The position numbers were made by a program, and so were the translations under genes. 46,526 nt of DNA from an uncultured Ruminococcus sp. (GTDB taxonomy: Bacteria; Bacillota; Clostridia; Oscillospirales; Acutalibacteraceae): contig CACYDP010000094.1 of the NCBI GenBank assembly GCA_902773135.1, positions 1-46,526 on the forward strand, given 5' to 3'. How positions within the stretch are numbered: the stretch's first letter is position 1; every line of letters starts with the position of its first letter. The notes under the pieces are model-generated. The model was not told the DNA's origin. It worked only from the letters and a program-made list of their open reading frames with translations, and searched no databases. Shown in pieces: positions 16,871-25,662 of this stretch.

Positions 16871-19243
16871 TTAAATAATTTCAAGACGTGCAAACGAAGC
16901 CATCAGTTTTTTTGTTCCTGCATTGTCAAATGCGATTTCAAGCATACTGTCCGATGCCATTGCTTTGGAACTAAGGATCGTACCCTCTCCAAATGATTTG
17001 TGTTTTACTCTCATTCCTATTTCATAATTGACAGATGATTTTTTAGCAGCTCCCGATGTAATTACTTTGCTTTTGGCAATTTCGGCACGCCGTACCGCTT
17101 TGGGTTCGGGAATATTGATATTCGGGTTTTTGACAACTTCTTTGTGCTTCTTTTCTACAATTTGTTCGGGAAGTTCGTTTAAGAAACGGGATGGGCGATT
17201 GCGTGTTGTATGACCGAAAAGCATACGGCTTTCGGAATTAATCAAAAAGAGATTATTTTTTGCTCTGGTAATACCTACATAGGCAAGGCGGCGTTCTTCC
17301 TGCATATCGTCCTCGGACATCGTTGCCTGAAATCCGGGGAAAATATTTTCTTCCATACCGGGAATAAATACATTGTTAAATTCCAGACCTTTAGCGGAGT
17401 GGAGTGTCATAAGAACTACTTTGCCGCTGTCTTCTGTATCGTTAAAGGAATCAATGTCGGTCATCAGTGCTACTTCTTCCAGGAATCCCTGCAAAGTGGC
17501 TTCCTCACCGTTTTCTTCTTCATAACGCATAATCGTAGATTTGAGTTCTCTTACGTTTTCAACAGCAGCATCCCCTCGTTCACTTTCTTTTTTAATAAAG
17601 GGCTCGTATTCGATGCGGTTTACGAGTGTTTCATACACTTCCGAAATAGATGTATGGTCAAGCATATCACTCAATTCATCAATCATTTTACAGAAAGCAT
17701 CGAGTTTATCTTTGCTTCTTGCAAGAGCTTCAAACTCGTCGCACTGCTGAATGATTTCATACATACTCCGACCAATAGTGTGACCGATTTCTTCTATCTG
17801 GCTGATTGTTTTATCACCGATTCCTCGCTTGGGGACATTAATAATTCTTTTCAGGCGATTGTTGTCGTGATGATTGCTGATAACGTTCAGGTAAGCCATC
17901 ATATCACGGATTTCACGGCGTTCATAAAAACGATGACCACCTATGATTTTATACGGGATTCCGGAGCGTACAAAAGTACGTTCCAATACCTGTGATTGAG
18001 AGTTCATACGATACAGTACCGCAAAGTCCGAATACTTCGCACCGTCTGCTATCATTGCATTGATGGTTTTGGAAATAAACAGTCCTTCATCGGATTCATC
18101 ACTTGCCGTATACCATACAATTTTTTCACCCTGTTCGTTTTGTGTCCAGAGAGTTTTTTCTTTTCGCACGGTATTATTTTTAATGACGTGGTTGGCAGAT
18201 GTCAGTATATTTTTGGTAGAACGATAATTCTGTTCCAGTTTGATCACTCTGGCGTTGTCATAATTTTCTTCAAATTCGAGAATATTGCTTACGGTTGCAC
18301 CACGGAACTTATAGATACTTTGGTCATCGTCACCGACAACACAGATGTTTTGGTATTTTTCTGCAAGCAGTCTGATTAATTCGTATTGAAGTGTATTGGT
18401 GTCCTGATATTCATCAACCATTATGTATTTGAATTGTTCCTGATATTTTTCCAGAATATCGGGGAAAGATTTGAATAATATCACGGTATTGAAAATAATA
18501 TCATCAAAGTCCATTGCATCGGAGGCAAGCAGACGCTGCTGATATAACGCATATATTTTTGAAATCTGAACAAGGCGTTCATCGTTTCCTGCACTGTCTT
18601 TATATTGCTTGGGGGTAATCATTTTGTCCTTGGCGTGTGAAATAGAGTACAGAACACTTTTGGCAGGTATCAGTTTTTCATCAATACGGAGTGCTTTGAT
18701 ACATTCTTTCAGAAGCCGTTTTTGATCGTCGGTATCATAGATCGTAAAGTGGTTGGAATATCCCAGATTATCCCCGTAGCGTCTTAAAATTCTTGTACAG
18801 GCTGCGTGAAAAGTCGATGCCCATATGTCATTTCCTTTATCGCCTACTTTGCTGCAAATGCGTTCTTTCAGTTCGTTAGCGGCTTTATTGGTGAAAGTGA
18901 TTGCAAGTATTCTCCAGGGATTGACCTTTGAAACGGAAAGTTTATCTGCAAGTTCATCAGAAAGCGTTTCAGATGTTTCAGCAGCAGCTCTGATCCGGCA
19001 GAGTTCCTCTTCCGAGTACTCGCCGTAAAGCTCGGAACTTTCGTATGCATCGCCCCAGCGAAGTATATTTGCCGTGCGGTTAACGAGTACGGTGGTTTTT
19101 CCGCTTCCTGCCCCTGCCAGTATGAGCAAAGGACCTTTGGTGGTGAAAGCTGCTGTTTTCTGCATATCGTTAAGATTGGAAAATTCTTTTTCGATGATCT
19201 TACGCCTTAAATTTAAAATTTCCGTTTTTGTGGTTTCGTTCAA
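16871..19243 (-). CDS. pcrA: ATP-dependent DNA helicase PcrA/UvrD
   Basis: A 790-residue superfamily 1A 3'-5' DNA helicase used in nucleotide excision repair and in clearing recombination and transcription conflicts. Motifs visible include the Q motif LNDMQKTAA, Walker A GAGSGKTTV, AITFTNKAANELKERI, motif II VDEYQDTN, motif III GDDDQSIYKFRGA, motif IV LEQNYRST, motif V TLHSAKGLEF and motif VI RLAYVGITRAKNNL. A C-terminal Tudor-like extension (KHKSFGEGTI), known to contact RNA polymerase, is present. An insertion of about 50 residues after motif I is acidic. The start is most likely the TTG at 19243, with GAGAGG about 11 bases upstream. A longer frame begins at 19306 but lacks a binding site and runs through the likely leader. 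Confidence 0.95.
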   Translation of the reverse strand: MNETTKTEILNLRRKIIEKEFSNLNDMQKTAAFTTKGPLLILAGAGSGKTTVLVNRTANILRWGDAYESSELYGEYSEEELCRIRAAAETSETLSDELADKLSVSKVNPWRILAITFTNKAANELKERICSKVGDKGNDIWASTFHAACTRILRRYGDNLGYSNHFTIYDTDDQKRLLKECIKALRIDEKLIPAKSVLYSISHAKDKMITPKQYKDSAGNDERLVQISKIYALYQQRLLASDAMDFDDIIFNTVILFKSFPDILEKYQEQFKYIMVDEYQDTNTLQYELIRLLAEKYQNICVVGDDDQSIYKFRGATVSNILEFEENYDNARVIKLEQNYRSTKNILTSANHVIKNNTVRKEKTLWTQNEQGEKIVWYTASDESDEGLFISKTINAMIADGAKYSDFAVLYRMNSQSQVLERTFVRSGIPYKIIGGHRFYERREIRDMMAYLNVISNHHDNNRLKRIINVPKRGIGDKTISQIEEIGHTIGRSMYEIIQQCDEFEALARSKDKLDAFCKMIDELSDMLDHTSISEVYETLVNRIEYEPFIKKESERGDAAVENVRELKSTIMRYEEENGEEATLQGFLEEVALMTDIDSFNDTEDSGKVVLMTLHSAKGLEFNNVFIPGMEENIFPGFQATMSEDDMQEERRLAYVGITRAKNNLFLINSESRMLFGHTTRNRPSRFLNELPEQIVEKKHKEVVKNPNINIPEPKAVRRAEIAKSKVITSGAAKKSSVNYEIGMRVKHKSFGEGTILSSKAMASDSMLEIAFDNAGTKKLMASFARLEII

Positions 19244-19355
19244 ATTAAATACATCCTCTCGTTGCCTTGATCTTGACTGCTCTGCAGACCATACAAATGC
19301 CGACAAACAGTGCCGGGCTGATAATGTTGACGGAGCAATCTTTTTATACCATACT

Positions 19356-19384
19356 ATTTTACCTCAAAATCAAAATAATATCAA
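19356..19384 (-). promoter_or_regulatory. Promoter of pcrA
   Basis: On the minus strand, TTGATA (19379-19384), a 17-bp spacer and TAAAAT (19356-19361), about 110 bases upstream of the TTG start. Confidence 0.5.
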
Positions 19385-19482
19385 ATACTATTCATAAATT
19401 TATTCTGCCATTTCATAGTAATGGAACATCATAGATTGCTGTGCCGATCGTTTCGGACAGACAATATGGAGGGGGTTCGTCT

Positions 19483-20280
19483 ATGCAAAGAAAAAAGGGA
19501 ATTGATGTATCCTACGCACAGGGGAATATTGATTTTGAAAAAATCAAGAAAAGTGAGGTCAGTTTTGCCGTCATACGAAGCGGATACGGCTGGCAGTCGG
19601 GACAAAAAGACAGTAAATTTGACAGAAATATCAAGGGCTTTCAGGGAAAGAAGATTCCTTGCGGAGCTTATCATTATTCCTATGCCCAAAGTGCCGATGA
19701 TGCGGTCAAGGAGGCAAAATACTGTATTTCCTGCATTAAGGACTATGAATTGCAGCTGCCGGTATTCTATGATATGGAAAATGCGTCGGCGGCAAGATTG
19801 GGAAAAAGGATATGTACAGATATTGTAAAAACATTTTGTGACTATATGAAAAAATCGGGGTATGAAGCAGGAATCTATATGAACCTCAACTATCTGGAAA
19901 ATTATGTCTATAAAGACGAACTTTTGGAAAAATATTTTTTGTGGCTTGCACAGTGGGGTGCTGAAAAACCGGCATATGACTGTATGCTATGGCAGTACAA
20001 TGTCGGTACGAGCGGGAGCATCAGCGGCATTACGGGAGAAGTGGATCTTGACTATATGTACACGAAAGACGAGGAAAGTGACAATGTTAAGGAAGCAGAT
20101 TCTGACGTACCCGATCAGAAAAAGAAAACGTACACCTATACCTATATTGTACGGTACGGTGATACACTCTCGGGAATCGCCCAAAAATATCATACGACGT
20201 ATCAAAAAATTGCCGAAGAAAATCATATTCAAAATCCGGATCGGATATACAGCGGTCAGGTACTCTATATTACTGTGTAA
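19483..20280 (+). CDS. GH25 muramidase with C-terminal LysM domain
   Basis: A 265-residue peptidoglycan hydrolase. Residues about 5-195 form a glycoside hydrolase family 25 (lysozyme) domain, with GIDVSYAQG at the start, the acidic catalytic motif FYDMEN near 98-103 and GEVDLDYMY at the end. Residues about 220-265 are a LysM peptidoglycan-binding domain (YIVRYGDTLSGIAQKYHTTY...IYSGQVLYI). The linker is Glu/Asp/Lys-rich. There is no signal peptide or membrane segment. This is usual for phage endolysins released by a holin, but no phage gene lies nearby. The ATG at 19483 follows a GGAGGGGG site. Possible roles are autolysin, spore-related lysozyme or a domesticated lysin. Confidence 0.9.
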   Translation: MQRKKGIDVSYAQGNIDFEKIKKSEVSFAVIRSGYGWQSGQKDSKFDRNIKGFQGKKIPCGAYHYSYAQSADDAVKEAKYCISCIKDYELQLPVFYDMENASAARLGKRICTDIVKTFCDYMKKSGYEAGIYMNLNYLENYVYKDELLEKYFLWLAQWGAEKPAYDCMLWQYNVGTSGSISGITGEVDLDYMYTKDEESDNVKEADSDVPDQKKKTYTYTYIVRYGDTLSGIAQKYHTTYQKIAEENHIQNPDRIYSGQVLYITV

Positions 20281-20343
20281 TACTGCTTATTTTCTGCGTT
20301 AGCTGATGGAAAATATAAAATTTCTTAAAATGTAATAAAAATC

Positions 20344-20373
20344 TTGACAATATAACCTCAATCGTTATACAAT
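20344..20373 (+). promoter_or_regulatory. Strong SigA-type promoter 550 bases upstream of rny
   Basis: A consensus TTGACA at 20344-20349 with TATACA at 20366-20371 (16-bp spacer), or TACAAT at 20368-20373 (18-bp spacer). It would give an RNA starting near 20380, either a long rny leader or a separate small RNA. Confidence 0.6.
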
Positions 20374-20662
20374 ATATCAAGGACAGTTAGGTAGCTGATG
20401 TTTGCCGATACGAATGATTTTTCACAGTGCCTGATTGTTCTGTCAATCAGATTATACCCCTTTTACACAGTTTTCATCTTTTGATGCCGTTGGATATATA
20501 TTTTAGTTTATGATATGTTTTGAATAATGCTTATTGTATGATGATTTGTTTGAAAATTGACAACTTTGACCCGTTCTCTTTGGACAGTGGGGAAGGCTGC
20601 CAGGACGATAATGATGTAATAAAATGAAGTAATAACAGGAATGGTTCAGCCCGAATTTACAC

Positions 20663-20713
20663 CTGTGGAGTCAGAACAAATAAGGACGAGAAAGCCGAAA
20701 GTCCGTTGATGAC
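20663..20713 (+). repeat. Nested-hairpin element, copy 1 (upstream of rny)
   Basis: Shares with 26533-26588 the block CTGTGGAGTCA, then AACAAAT, AGGAC and AGTCCGTTG. In both copies GTCA (20670-20673) can pair with TGAC (20710-20713), enclosing GGAC (20684-20687) paired with GTCC (20701-20704). A structured RNA or a repeat family is possible; a coding origin is not excluded. Confidence 0.5.
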
Positions 20714-20933
20714 AGTTCGCAAATCGTTTCTGTATCAAGTGTATTGAAAACAAACGGCAGTGTGATGCCGCTTAAAATAAAATATGGTATCGGCACCTTT
20801 GAGGAAATATCCGATGAAATCGCGGCGTTTTGCAATGATTAGTACCATCGGGAATTTCCGGGATGATTTTACGGACTTTGGGTATAGAGTAAAAAGAAGG
20901 ATCAAAAATCAATGATCAGGAGGTGTCAAAAAA

Positions 20934-22487
20934 ATGGATCCCATTTTGGCAATATTTCTTATTATTGTCATTTCGGTGATTGTCGGGGTCTGTGCGTTCT
21001 TTGCCGGCGTTCAGTACAGAAAAAAAGTCGGAGAAAGCAAAATTGGTTCTGCCGAGGACGAGGCAAAACGATTGGTGGAAGAAGCACAGCGTGAAGCGGA
21101 AGCAGCTAAAAAAGAAGCATTGGTCGAAGGTAAGGACGAAGCTCATAAGCTGATTACTACCGCAGAACGTGAAATTGCCGACAGAAGAAAAGAAATGCAG
21201 CGTCAGGAAAGACGTATTCAGCAAAAAGAAGAGTCGGTCGAAAGAAAACTCGACAGCCTTGACAAAAAAGAAGAAGCTGTTGTTCAGAAAAACAAGGCTG
21301 CCGAAAATAGACTTGCCGAGGCAGAAACAATTAAAAGAAGTCAGCTTGAAGTTCTTGAAAAAATTTCGGGGCTTACTTCCGATCAGGCAAAAGCCTATAT
21401 CATTAACAGCCTCGACAATGAACTTGTCCATGAAAAAGCGGTTAAGATTATGGACTTTGAACAAAAGACACGTGAGGAATCCGAAAAAAAAGCAAGAGAA
21501 ATTATCTCTCTCGCCATACAGCGTGTTGCTGCGGATCACGTAAGCGAATCTACGGTATCGGTGGTTCCCCTCCCGAACGACGAAATGAAAGGCAGAATCA
21601 TTGGGCGTGAGGGAAGAAACATCAGAGCAATTGAAACTCTTACAGGAGTGGATTTGATTATTGATGATACACCCGAAGCAATCACGCTATCCTGCTTTGA
21701 GCCGGTCAAACGTGAAACGGCAAGACTTACATTGGAAAAGCTCATTGCGGACGGTCGTATCCATCCTGCCAGAATTGAAGAAATGTACGAAAAGGCAAAA
21801 AGAGAAATCGATCAGATGATTAAGTCCGAGGGTGAACGTGCGATCATAGAAGCCGGTATCAATAATATACATCCCGAACTGGTCAGACTTCTCGGACGTC
21901 TGCATTTCCGTACCAGTTATGGTCAGAATGTTCTGGATCATTCTCTTGAAGTCGCTTATCTCGCAGGAATTATGGCATCAGAACTCGGTCTGGAGCCTAC
22001 AATGGCAAGACGTGCCGGATTACTGCACGACATAGGAAAAGCACTTGACCACGAAATAGAAGGGTCACATATTGAAATCGGTGTGGATGTTGCCAGAAAA
22101 TATAAGGAAAGCGAAATTGTTGTACACGCTATTCACGCTCATCACGGCGATGTGGAGGCGAAGACGATTATTGCTTGTCTTGTGCAGGCAGCAGATGCTA
22201 TTTCAGCAGCAAGACCCGGAGCAAGACGTGAAAATCTTGAAAATTACATTAAACGTCTTGAAAAATTGGAAGAGGTTGCCTCCAGTTTTGAAGGTGTTGA
22301 ACGCAGCTTTGCGATTCAGGCAGGACGTGAAGTCAGAATTATCGTGAAACCCGATGTAATCAAAGATGATGAAATGATACTTCTTGCGAGAGATATATGC
22401 AAGAAGATCGAAGAAGAAGTGGAATATCCCGGTCAGATCAAGGTGAATATTATCAGAGAAAGCCGGGCAATTGAATACGCAAAATAA
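20934..22487 (+). CDS. rny: Ribonuclease Y
   Basis: A 517-residue membrane-anchored endoribonuclease that starts mRNA decay. It has an N-terminal transmembrane helix at about 3-24, a long charged coiled coil at about 35-200, a KH RNA-binding domain near 208-270 ([15 protein letters not shown]), and an HD phosphohydrolase domain near 333-425 with [14 protein letters not shown] and HAHHGD metal ligands. Length and domain order match the YmdA/RNase Y family fully. The ATG at 20934 follows an AGGAGGTG site. In Bacillus it lies next to ymdB and spoVS; here those genes are 3-4 kb downstream with other genes in between. A long leader with a repeated hairpin element precedes it. Confidence 0.96.
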   Translation: MDPILAIFLIIVISVIVGVCAFFAGVQYRKKVGESKIGSAEDEAKRLVEEAQREAEAAKKEALVEGKDEAHKLITTAEREIADRRKEMQRQERRIQQKEESVERKLDSLDKKEEAVVQKNKAAENRLAEAETIKRSQLEVLEKISGLTSDQAKAYIINSLDNELVHEKAVKIMDFEQKTREESEKKAREIISLAIQRVAADHVSESTVSVVPLPNDEMKGRIIGREGRNIRAIETLTGVDLIIDDTPEAITLSCFEPVKRETARLTLEKLIADGRIHPARIEEMYEKAKREIDQMIKSEGERAIIEAGINNIHPELVRLLGRLHFRTSYGQNVLDHSLEVAYLAGIMASELGLEPTMARRAGLLHDIGKALDHEIEGSHIEIGVDVARKYKESEIVVHAIHAHHGDVEAKTIIACLVQAADAISAARPGARRENLENYIKRLEKLEEVASSFEGVERSFAIQAGREVRIIVKPDVIKDDEMILLARDICKKIEEEVEYPGQIKVNIIRESRAIEYAK

Positions 22488-22496
22488 GATCTGAAG

Positions 22497-22525
22497 CGGT
22501 ACAGTCATTTGGCTGTGCCGTTTTT
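22497..22525 (+). terminator. Terminator after rny
   Basis: An 8-bp stem (CGGTACAG with CTGTGCCG, one wobble pair) followed by TTTTT, 10 bases past the rny stop. Confidence 0.85.
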
Positions 22526-22595
22526 CTATAAGATGCACATTTCGGAAAAAACAGGCATATTATGTTTGTATAGGAATCCAAAGGAGGAAAACATA

Positions 22596-23411
22596 ATGCC
22601 TGAAAATACTATCTGTAACGGCTGTGAGGACTGCTATCCGAACGACAAGATCAAAGAAGCGGTATGTATCAATGCGTCACGTATCTATGATTCTTGTTCG
22701 GATAAGGATTGTCTGGAAGATCTGCCCGTACTGCTTACCAAATCGGGACAGTGTGTGGTTGATAAGGCAATCAATGTGCGGCTCAATGATGTTGAAATCT
22801 GTGATGTTTCCGTAGGGCTTCAGCCGGTGCCGTTCCATAAGGGTTTTTATGCCGTGGATATGACATTTTATTTTGATGTATGCCTGGATGTTTTTATGGC
22901 ACCGAATGCAATGCCTATGCAGGTGAAAGGTCTTTCTGTATTTTCAAAGAGGGCCGTATTGTTCGGAAGTGATGGAAGTGTTAAAATTTTCTCGTCGGAT
23001 TGCTCTTCTGATATGGCGGAAAATGCACCCGGCTGCAACTGTCCGAAAGCCAGTGTTCAGGTGGCAGAACCCATTCCGCTGTCCGCACGCATCTGTGAGC
23101 ATAAACACGCACCCCCGATGCCGCCTTGCAGAATTCCGGAATGTATTGTAAGACGGTATGGAGGAGAATTTGTATCCAATGAAGCGGAAAAAGAAGTTTT
23201 GGTATCCATTGGAATGTTTACTATTGTACAGTTGGAAAGAAATGTTCAGATGCTGATACCGGCATATGATTTTTGTATTCCGCATAAAGAATGTGTGACA
23301 AGCTCGGAAGACCCCTGTGAACTTTTCAGCAGCATTGATTTTCCGACCAATGAATTTTTCCCGTCCAATATTCCCGTAGACACACACCGCAGAAAATACG
23401 ATAAGCAATAA
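22596..23411 (+). CDS. Conserved cysteine-rich protein of unknown function
   Basis: A 271-residue soluble protein with about 18 cysteines. It begins MPENTICNGCEDCYPNDKIK, has central beta-rich segments (VGLQPVPFHKGFYAVDMTFY; IPLSARICEH), and ends in a Pro/Phe-rich region. There is no signal peptide or transmembrane helix. From general familiarity, proteins with this opening are widespread in spore-forming Clostridia and remain uncharacterised; the cysteine richness recalls spore coat or exosporium proteins, but that is only inference. The ATG at 22596 follows an AAAGGAGG site. The gene is flanked by terminators (22497-22525 and 23435-23470), so it is probably monocistronic. Confidence 0.8.
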   Translation: MPENTICNGCEDCYPNDKIKEAVCINASRIYDSCSDKDCLEDLPVLLTKSGQCVVDKAINVRLNDVEICDVSVGLQPVPFHKGFYAVDMTFYFDVCLDVFMAPNAMPMQVKGLSVFSKRAVLFGSDGSVKIFSSDCSSDMAENAPGCNCPKASVQVAEPIPLSARICEHKHAPPMPPCRIPECIVRRYGGEFVSNEAEKEVLVSIGMFTIVQLERNVQMLIPAYDFCIPHKECVTSSEDPCELFSSIDFPTNEFFPSNIPVDTHRRKYDKQ

Positions 23412-23434
23412 TGCCCATATTCTATCAGAAAACA

Positions 23435-23470
23435 ACAAGCACCGTGATTATCTTCAATCACGGTGCTTGT
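23435..23470. terminator. Bidirectional hairpin between convergent genes
   Basis: A perfect 15-bp stem (ACAAGCACCGTGATT and complement) with a 6-base loop. It lies between the convergent ends of the cysteine-rich gene and the zinc-ribbon gene and probably serves both. Confidence 0.8.
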
Positions 23471-23483
23471 CTGATGGTGTAGA

Positions 23484-25376
23484 TTATGAAACTTTCTTAT
23501 AATCAATTGTGCCGGCTACTGTGTCGTCAGTGCTGTAATCATAGTCACTGCCGTCGTAAGACGATGTACCGCCATACATAGACATCATAGCATTCGATAC
23601 AGCTGTTGTCAGGTTTTGGAAATCCTCTTTGCTGATTTGCAGAATATTGTTGGAGGAATTAATATCCACGCCTTCGTACTTGGTTGAAATATATATTTCA
23701 ATGGATTGTCCGTTTAAGATGGAAGAAGCTGTGGAAGAAGAGGAGGTGGTATTGATTTCGTTAATGGTGATGGTAACGGAATCATTTGTAGTCTGGATAT
23801 TGCCTTTTGCAAGAGTGATTTCAGCAGAATCCGCAGATACCTTCAAATCAAAGTCACCGGAAGATTTCTGTCTGGTCAGAATCAGACTGCCCGAGTTAAC
23901 AGTGCTGTCTGTCAGTTTAGTGGAATAGGAAAGGTCGCTTTTTGATGTAGAACTGCTGTTGTCGGATGAATTGTCGATGCTCAGAGTATAAGTATCGGCA
24001 TCTGCACTTTCTGTATGTGTCAGTTCTACTTTCATTTCGTTGGTACCGATTTTGGATTCAATGCTGATTTTATCGGTATTGGAGGGATCTGCACCAAAAC
24101 ACATTTTAACAGTGGCATTGTCAGTGCTGTCAATGGTCAGATTTTCTTCTGCGAGCATAATCAAGTGATTGTTTTTGTTAAGGTAGATTTTGAGTGTCAT
24201 TGTAAACGGTTTTTGTTCTGCTGTTTTTTTAGATTCATTATAGGATTGAATGGCTTCGTTAATGGCATTTTTCACATCTTCGTTGACATCAGGGTTGCCG
24301 TCTGCCCATTCTTTAATGTCGTTGAGTATATCATCAACAAACTGATAATCATTGAATGTGTAGGTGATGGTATCGGCATCAACCTGTTGACCGTCAATAT
24401 TGACATTTTCGTAAGATACTACAACGTGACCGTCCGTGTCCATTGTTTTTTCAATTTTTTCGATCAGTTGTTTGGTTTTTTCATCTTCGGGATTGGCGGA
24501 TTTAATCGCTTTCATCACAGATTCGTAACCGTCAATGAATGAGTCGAAAGATTCCTGATCAATATTGAAGATATTTTCACCCTGCGGTCCAAAAATGGAT
24601 TTAGCGGCATCTGCACGGAGGTTTTCGTCATTATTGACATAATAATTATAAGATTCATCGTTGGTGTCCAGTTTGATTTCGGTTTTGTCACCGTTGGTGA
24701 AAATACCTGCGTTAAGAGCACTGCCTACTTTGGCAGCGGCGTAATTTTTGTGGCTGTCCACATCGGCAGAATACATAAACATATAATTGCCGCTTGTTAC
24801 TTTGATGGTAGCCTGATTGGATTCCTGAGCAATCGGTGAAAGAATCTCATTGCCGGAAGAAATACCCGTCAGTGTTTTCTGGAAAGAGTTGACACTGTAT
24901 GCGGTAGGATTGTCTTTCATATACTGGGTTTCAGAATTCTGAATGATCAGTCTTACGATGAAAAATGCCGCAACTGCAAGGACAATCACCGTTCCTGTTA
25001 TAATCAGGGTAGTTATCAGAGCTTTGCTTTTCTTTTTAGGAGCTGCTGCGGCAACGGAGGGGGAAGAATAATTGTTAGCTGTCATGGGTGCAGCAGGGGG
25101 ATAATCTGTATAATGCATCGGCTGCGGCTGAGCACCGAAATTCTGTGGCTGACTGCCGAAATTCTGTGGCTGACTGCCGAAATTCTGCGGCTGACTGCCC
25201 ATTGGTTGTTGATTAAAATTCTGAGACGGCTGTGGATTGTTGGCGGGCTGAAAAGGATTATTCTGCTGTGCATAATAGTTTTGCTGCTGTGTATTGTTTT
25301 CAAGGGCGGGTGTTCCGCAGTATTCGCAGAATGCCGCACCATTCGGAATTATTTTTCCGCATTGTTTACAAAACAT
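23484..25376 (-). CDS. Zinc-ribbon, single-pass membrane protein with large extracellular domain
   Basis: A 630-residue protein. The N-terminus is a zinc ribbon with CKQC at 3-6 and CEYC at 17-20. A Gln/Asn/Pro-rich linker follows (about 25-115), with three tandem copies of GSQPQNF and a fourth GAQPQ-type variant. A transmembrane helix lies at about 120-143, and then an extracytoplasmic region of about 485 residues rich in Ser, Thr, Asp and Asn, with alternating beta-strand patterns. The layout (cytoplasmic ribbon, linker, helix, outer domain) is common among Clostridia proteins of unknown role. An AAGGAG site precedes the start at 25376. A TATAAT-like box is visible on the minus strand at 25469-25474, but its -35 is weak. 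Function is unknown; envelope sensing or spore-related roles are guesses. Confidence 0.85.
   Translation of the reverse strand: MFCKQCGKIIPNGAAFCEYCGTPALENNTQQQNYYAQQNNPFQPANNPQPSQNFNQQPMGSQPQNFGSQPQNFGSQPQNFGAQPQPMHYTDYPPAAPMTANNYSSPSVAAAAPKKKSKALITTLIITGTVIVLAVAAFFIVRLIIQNSETQYMKDNPTAYSVNSFQKTLTGISSGNEILSPIAQESNQATIKVTSGNYMFMYSADVDSHKNYAAAKVGSALNAGIFTNGDKTEIKLDTNDESYNYYVNNDENLRADAAKSIFGPQGENIFNIDQESFDSFIDGYESVMKAIKSANPEDEKTKQLIEKIEKTMDTDGHVVVSYENVNIDGQQVDADTITYTFNDYQFVDDILNDIKEWADGNPDVNEDVKNAINEAIQSYNESKKTAEQKPFTMTLKIYLNKNNHLIMLAEENLTIDSTDNATVKMCFGADPSNTDKISIESKIGTNEMKVELTHTESADADTYTLSIDNSSDNSSSTSKSDLSYSTKLTDSTVNSGSLILTRQKSSGDFDLKVSADSAEITLAKGNIQTTNDSVTITINEINTTSSSSTASSILNGQSIEIYISTKYEGVDINSSNNILQISKEDFQNLTTAVSNAMMSMYGGTSSYDGSDYDYSTDDTVAGTIDYKKVS
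25131..25200 (-). repeat. 21-bp tandem repeats in the zinc-ribbon gene
   Basis: Three nearly identical in-frame 21-bp units (core GAAATTCTGTGGCTGACTGC on the plus strand), flanked by a degenerate unit, encode GSQPQNF repeats. The first two copies are identical and the third differs by one base, which suggests recent slippage. Confidence 0.85.
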
Positions 25377-25662
25377 GGTTATAAACTCCTTTTGATGATA
25401 AAATTACGGAACGCCGACTGCTGTGATGCGATTCAAAACCGTATCAGGACGTTGCCTATATCAAGACCATTATACACCATTTACAGAAAAAAATAAAGCG
25501 GAAAAATTCGACTATTTAAACCTAAAAGTAAGATAATATATATTTTTTATTATCATTATATACAGAAAAATATTTTTGGATTGACAAAAAATAAAAATGT
25601 CCGTAAAATAGAGAAGTACATTATTAAAGTAGGTTTATATAATAGTTGAATGGTGTGATTAT
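25377..25662. other. Divergent intergenic region, AT-rich
   Basis: Separates the zinc-ribbon gene (minus) from ymdB (plus). It holds the ymdB promoter at 25581-25609 and a TATAAT-like box for the minus-strand gene at 25469-25474. No gene or structured RNA is seen. Confidence 0.6.
25581..25609 (+). promoter_or_regulatory. Promoter of ymdB-type gene
   Basis: A consensus TTGACA at 25581-25586, a 17-bp spacer and TAAAAT at 25604-25609, about 54 bases upstream of the GTG start. Confidence 0.7.

Larger units (their letters stand above)
20281..20933 (+). other. Long non-coding interval upstream of RNase Y
   Basis: A 650-base gap without an intact gene. It holds a strong promoter at 20344-20373, a 7-bp hairpin at 20431-20450 (CTGATTG and its complement), the nested-hairpin element at 20663-20713 that also occurs upstream of spoVS, and a short open stretch at about 20684-20841. 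That stretch ends in KIKYGIGTFEEISDEIAAFC before a TAG and may be the tail of a lost gene. No tRNA, tmRNA, RNase P or known riboswitch pattern was recognised. Confidence 0.6.

Noticed and set aside
17210-17995. 261-codon open frame on the plus strand inside pcrA
   Set aside because: Shadow of the helicase gene, with no binding site and a Phe/His/Cys-rich composition.
20576-20720. Possible RNase P RNA or tmRNA upstream of rny, because of the GGAAAGTCC-like words
   Set aside because: Other conserved RNase P or tmRNA blocks and the matching ends are absent.
25131-25200. Short direct repeats as a possible CRISPR array
   Set aside because: Units are contiguous, without spacers, and are in frame in a coding gene.
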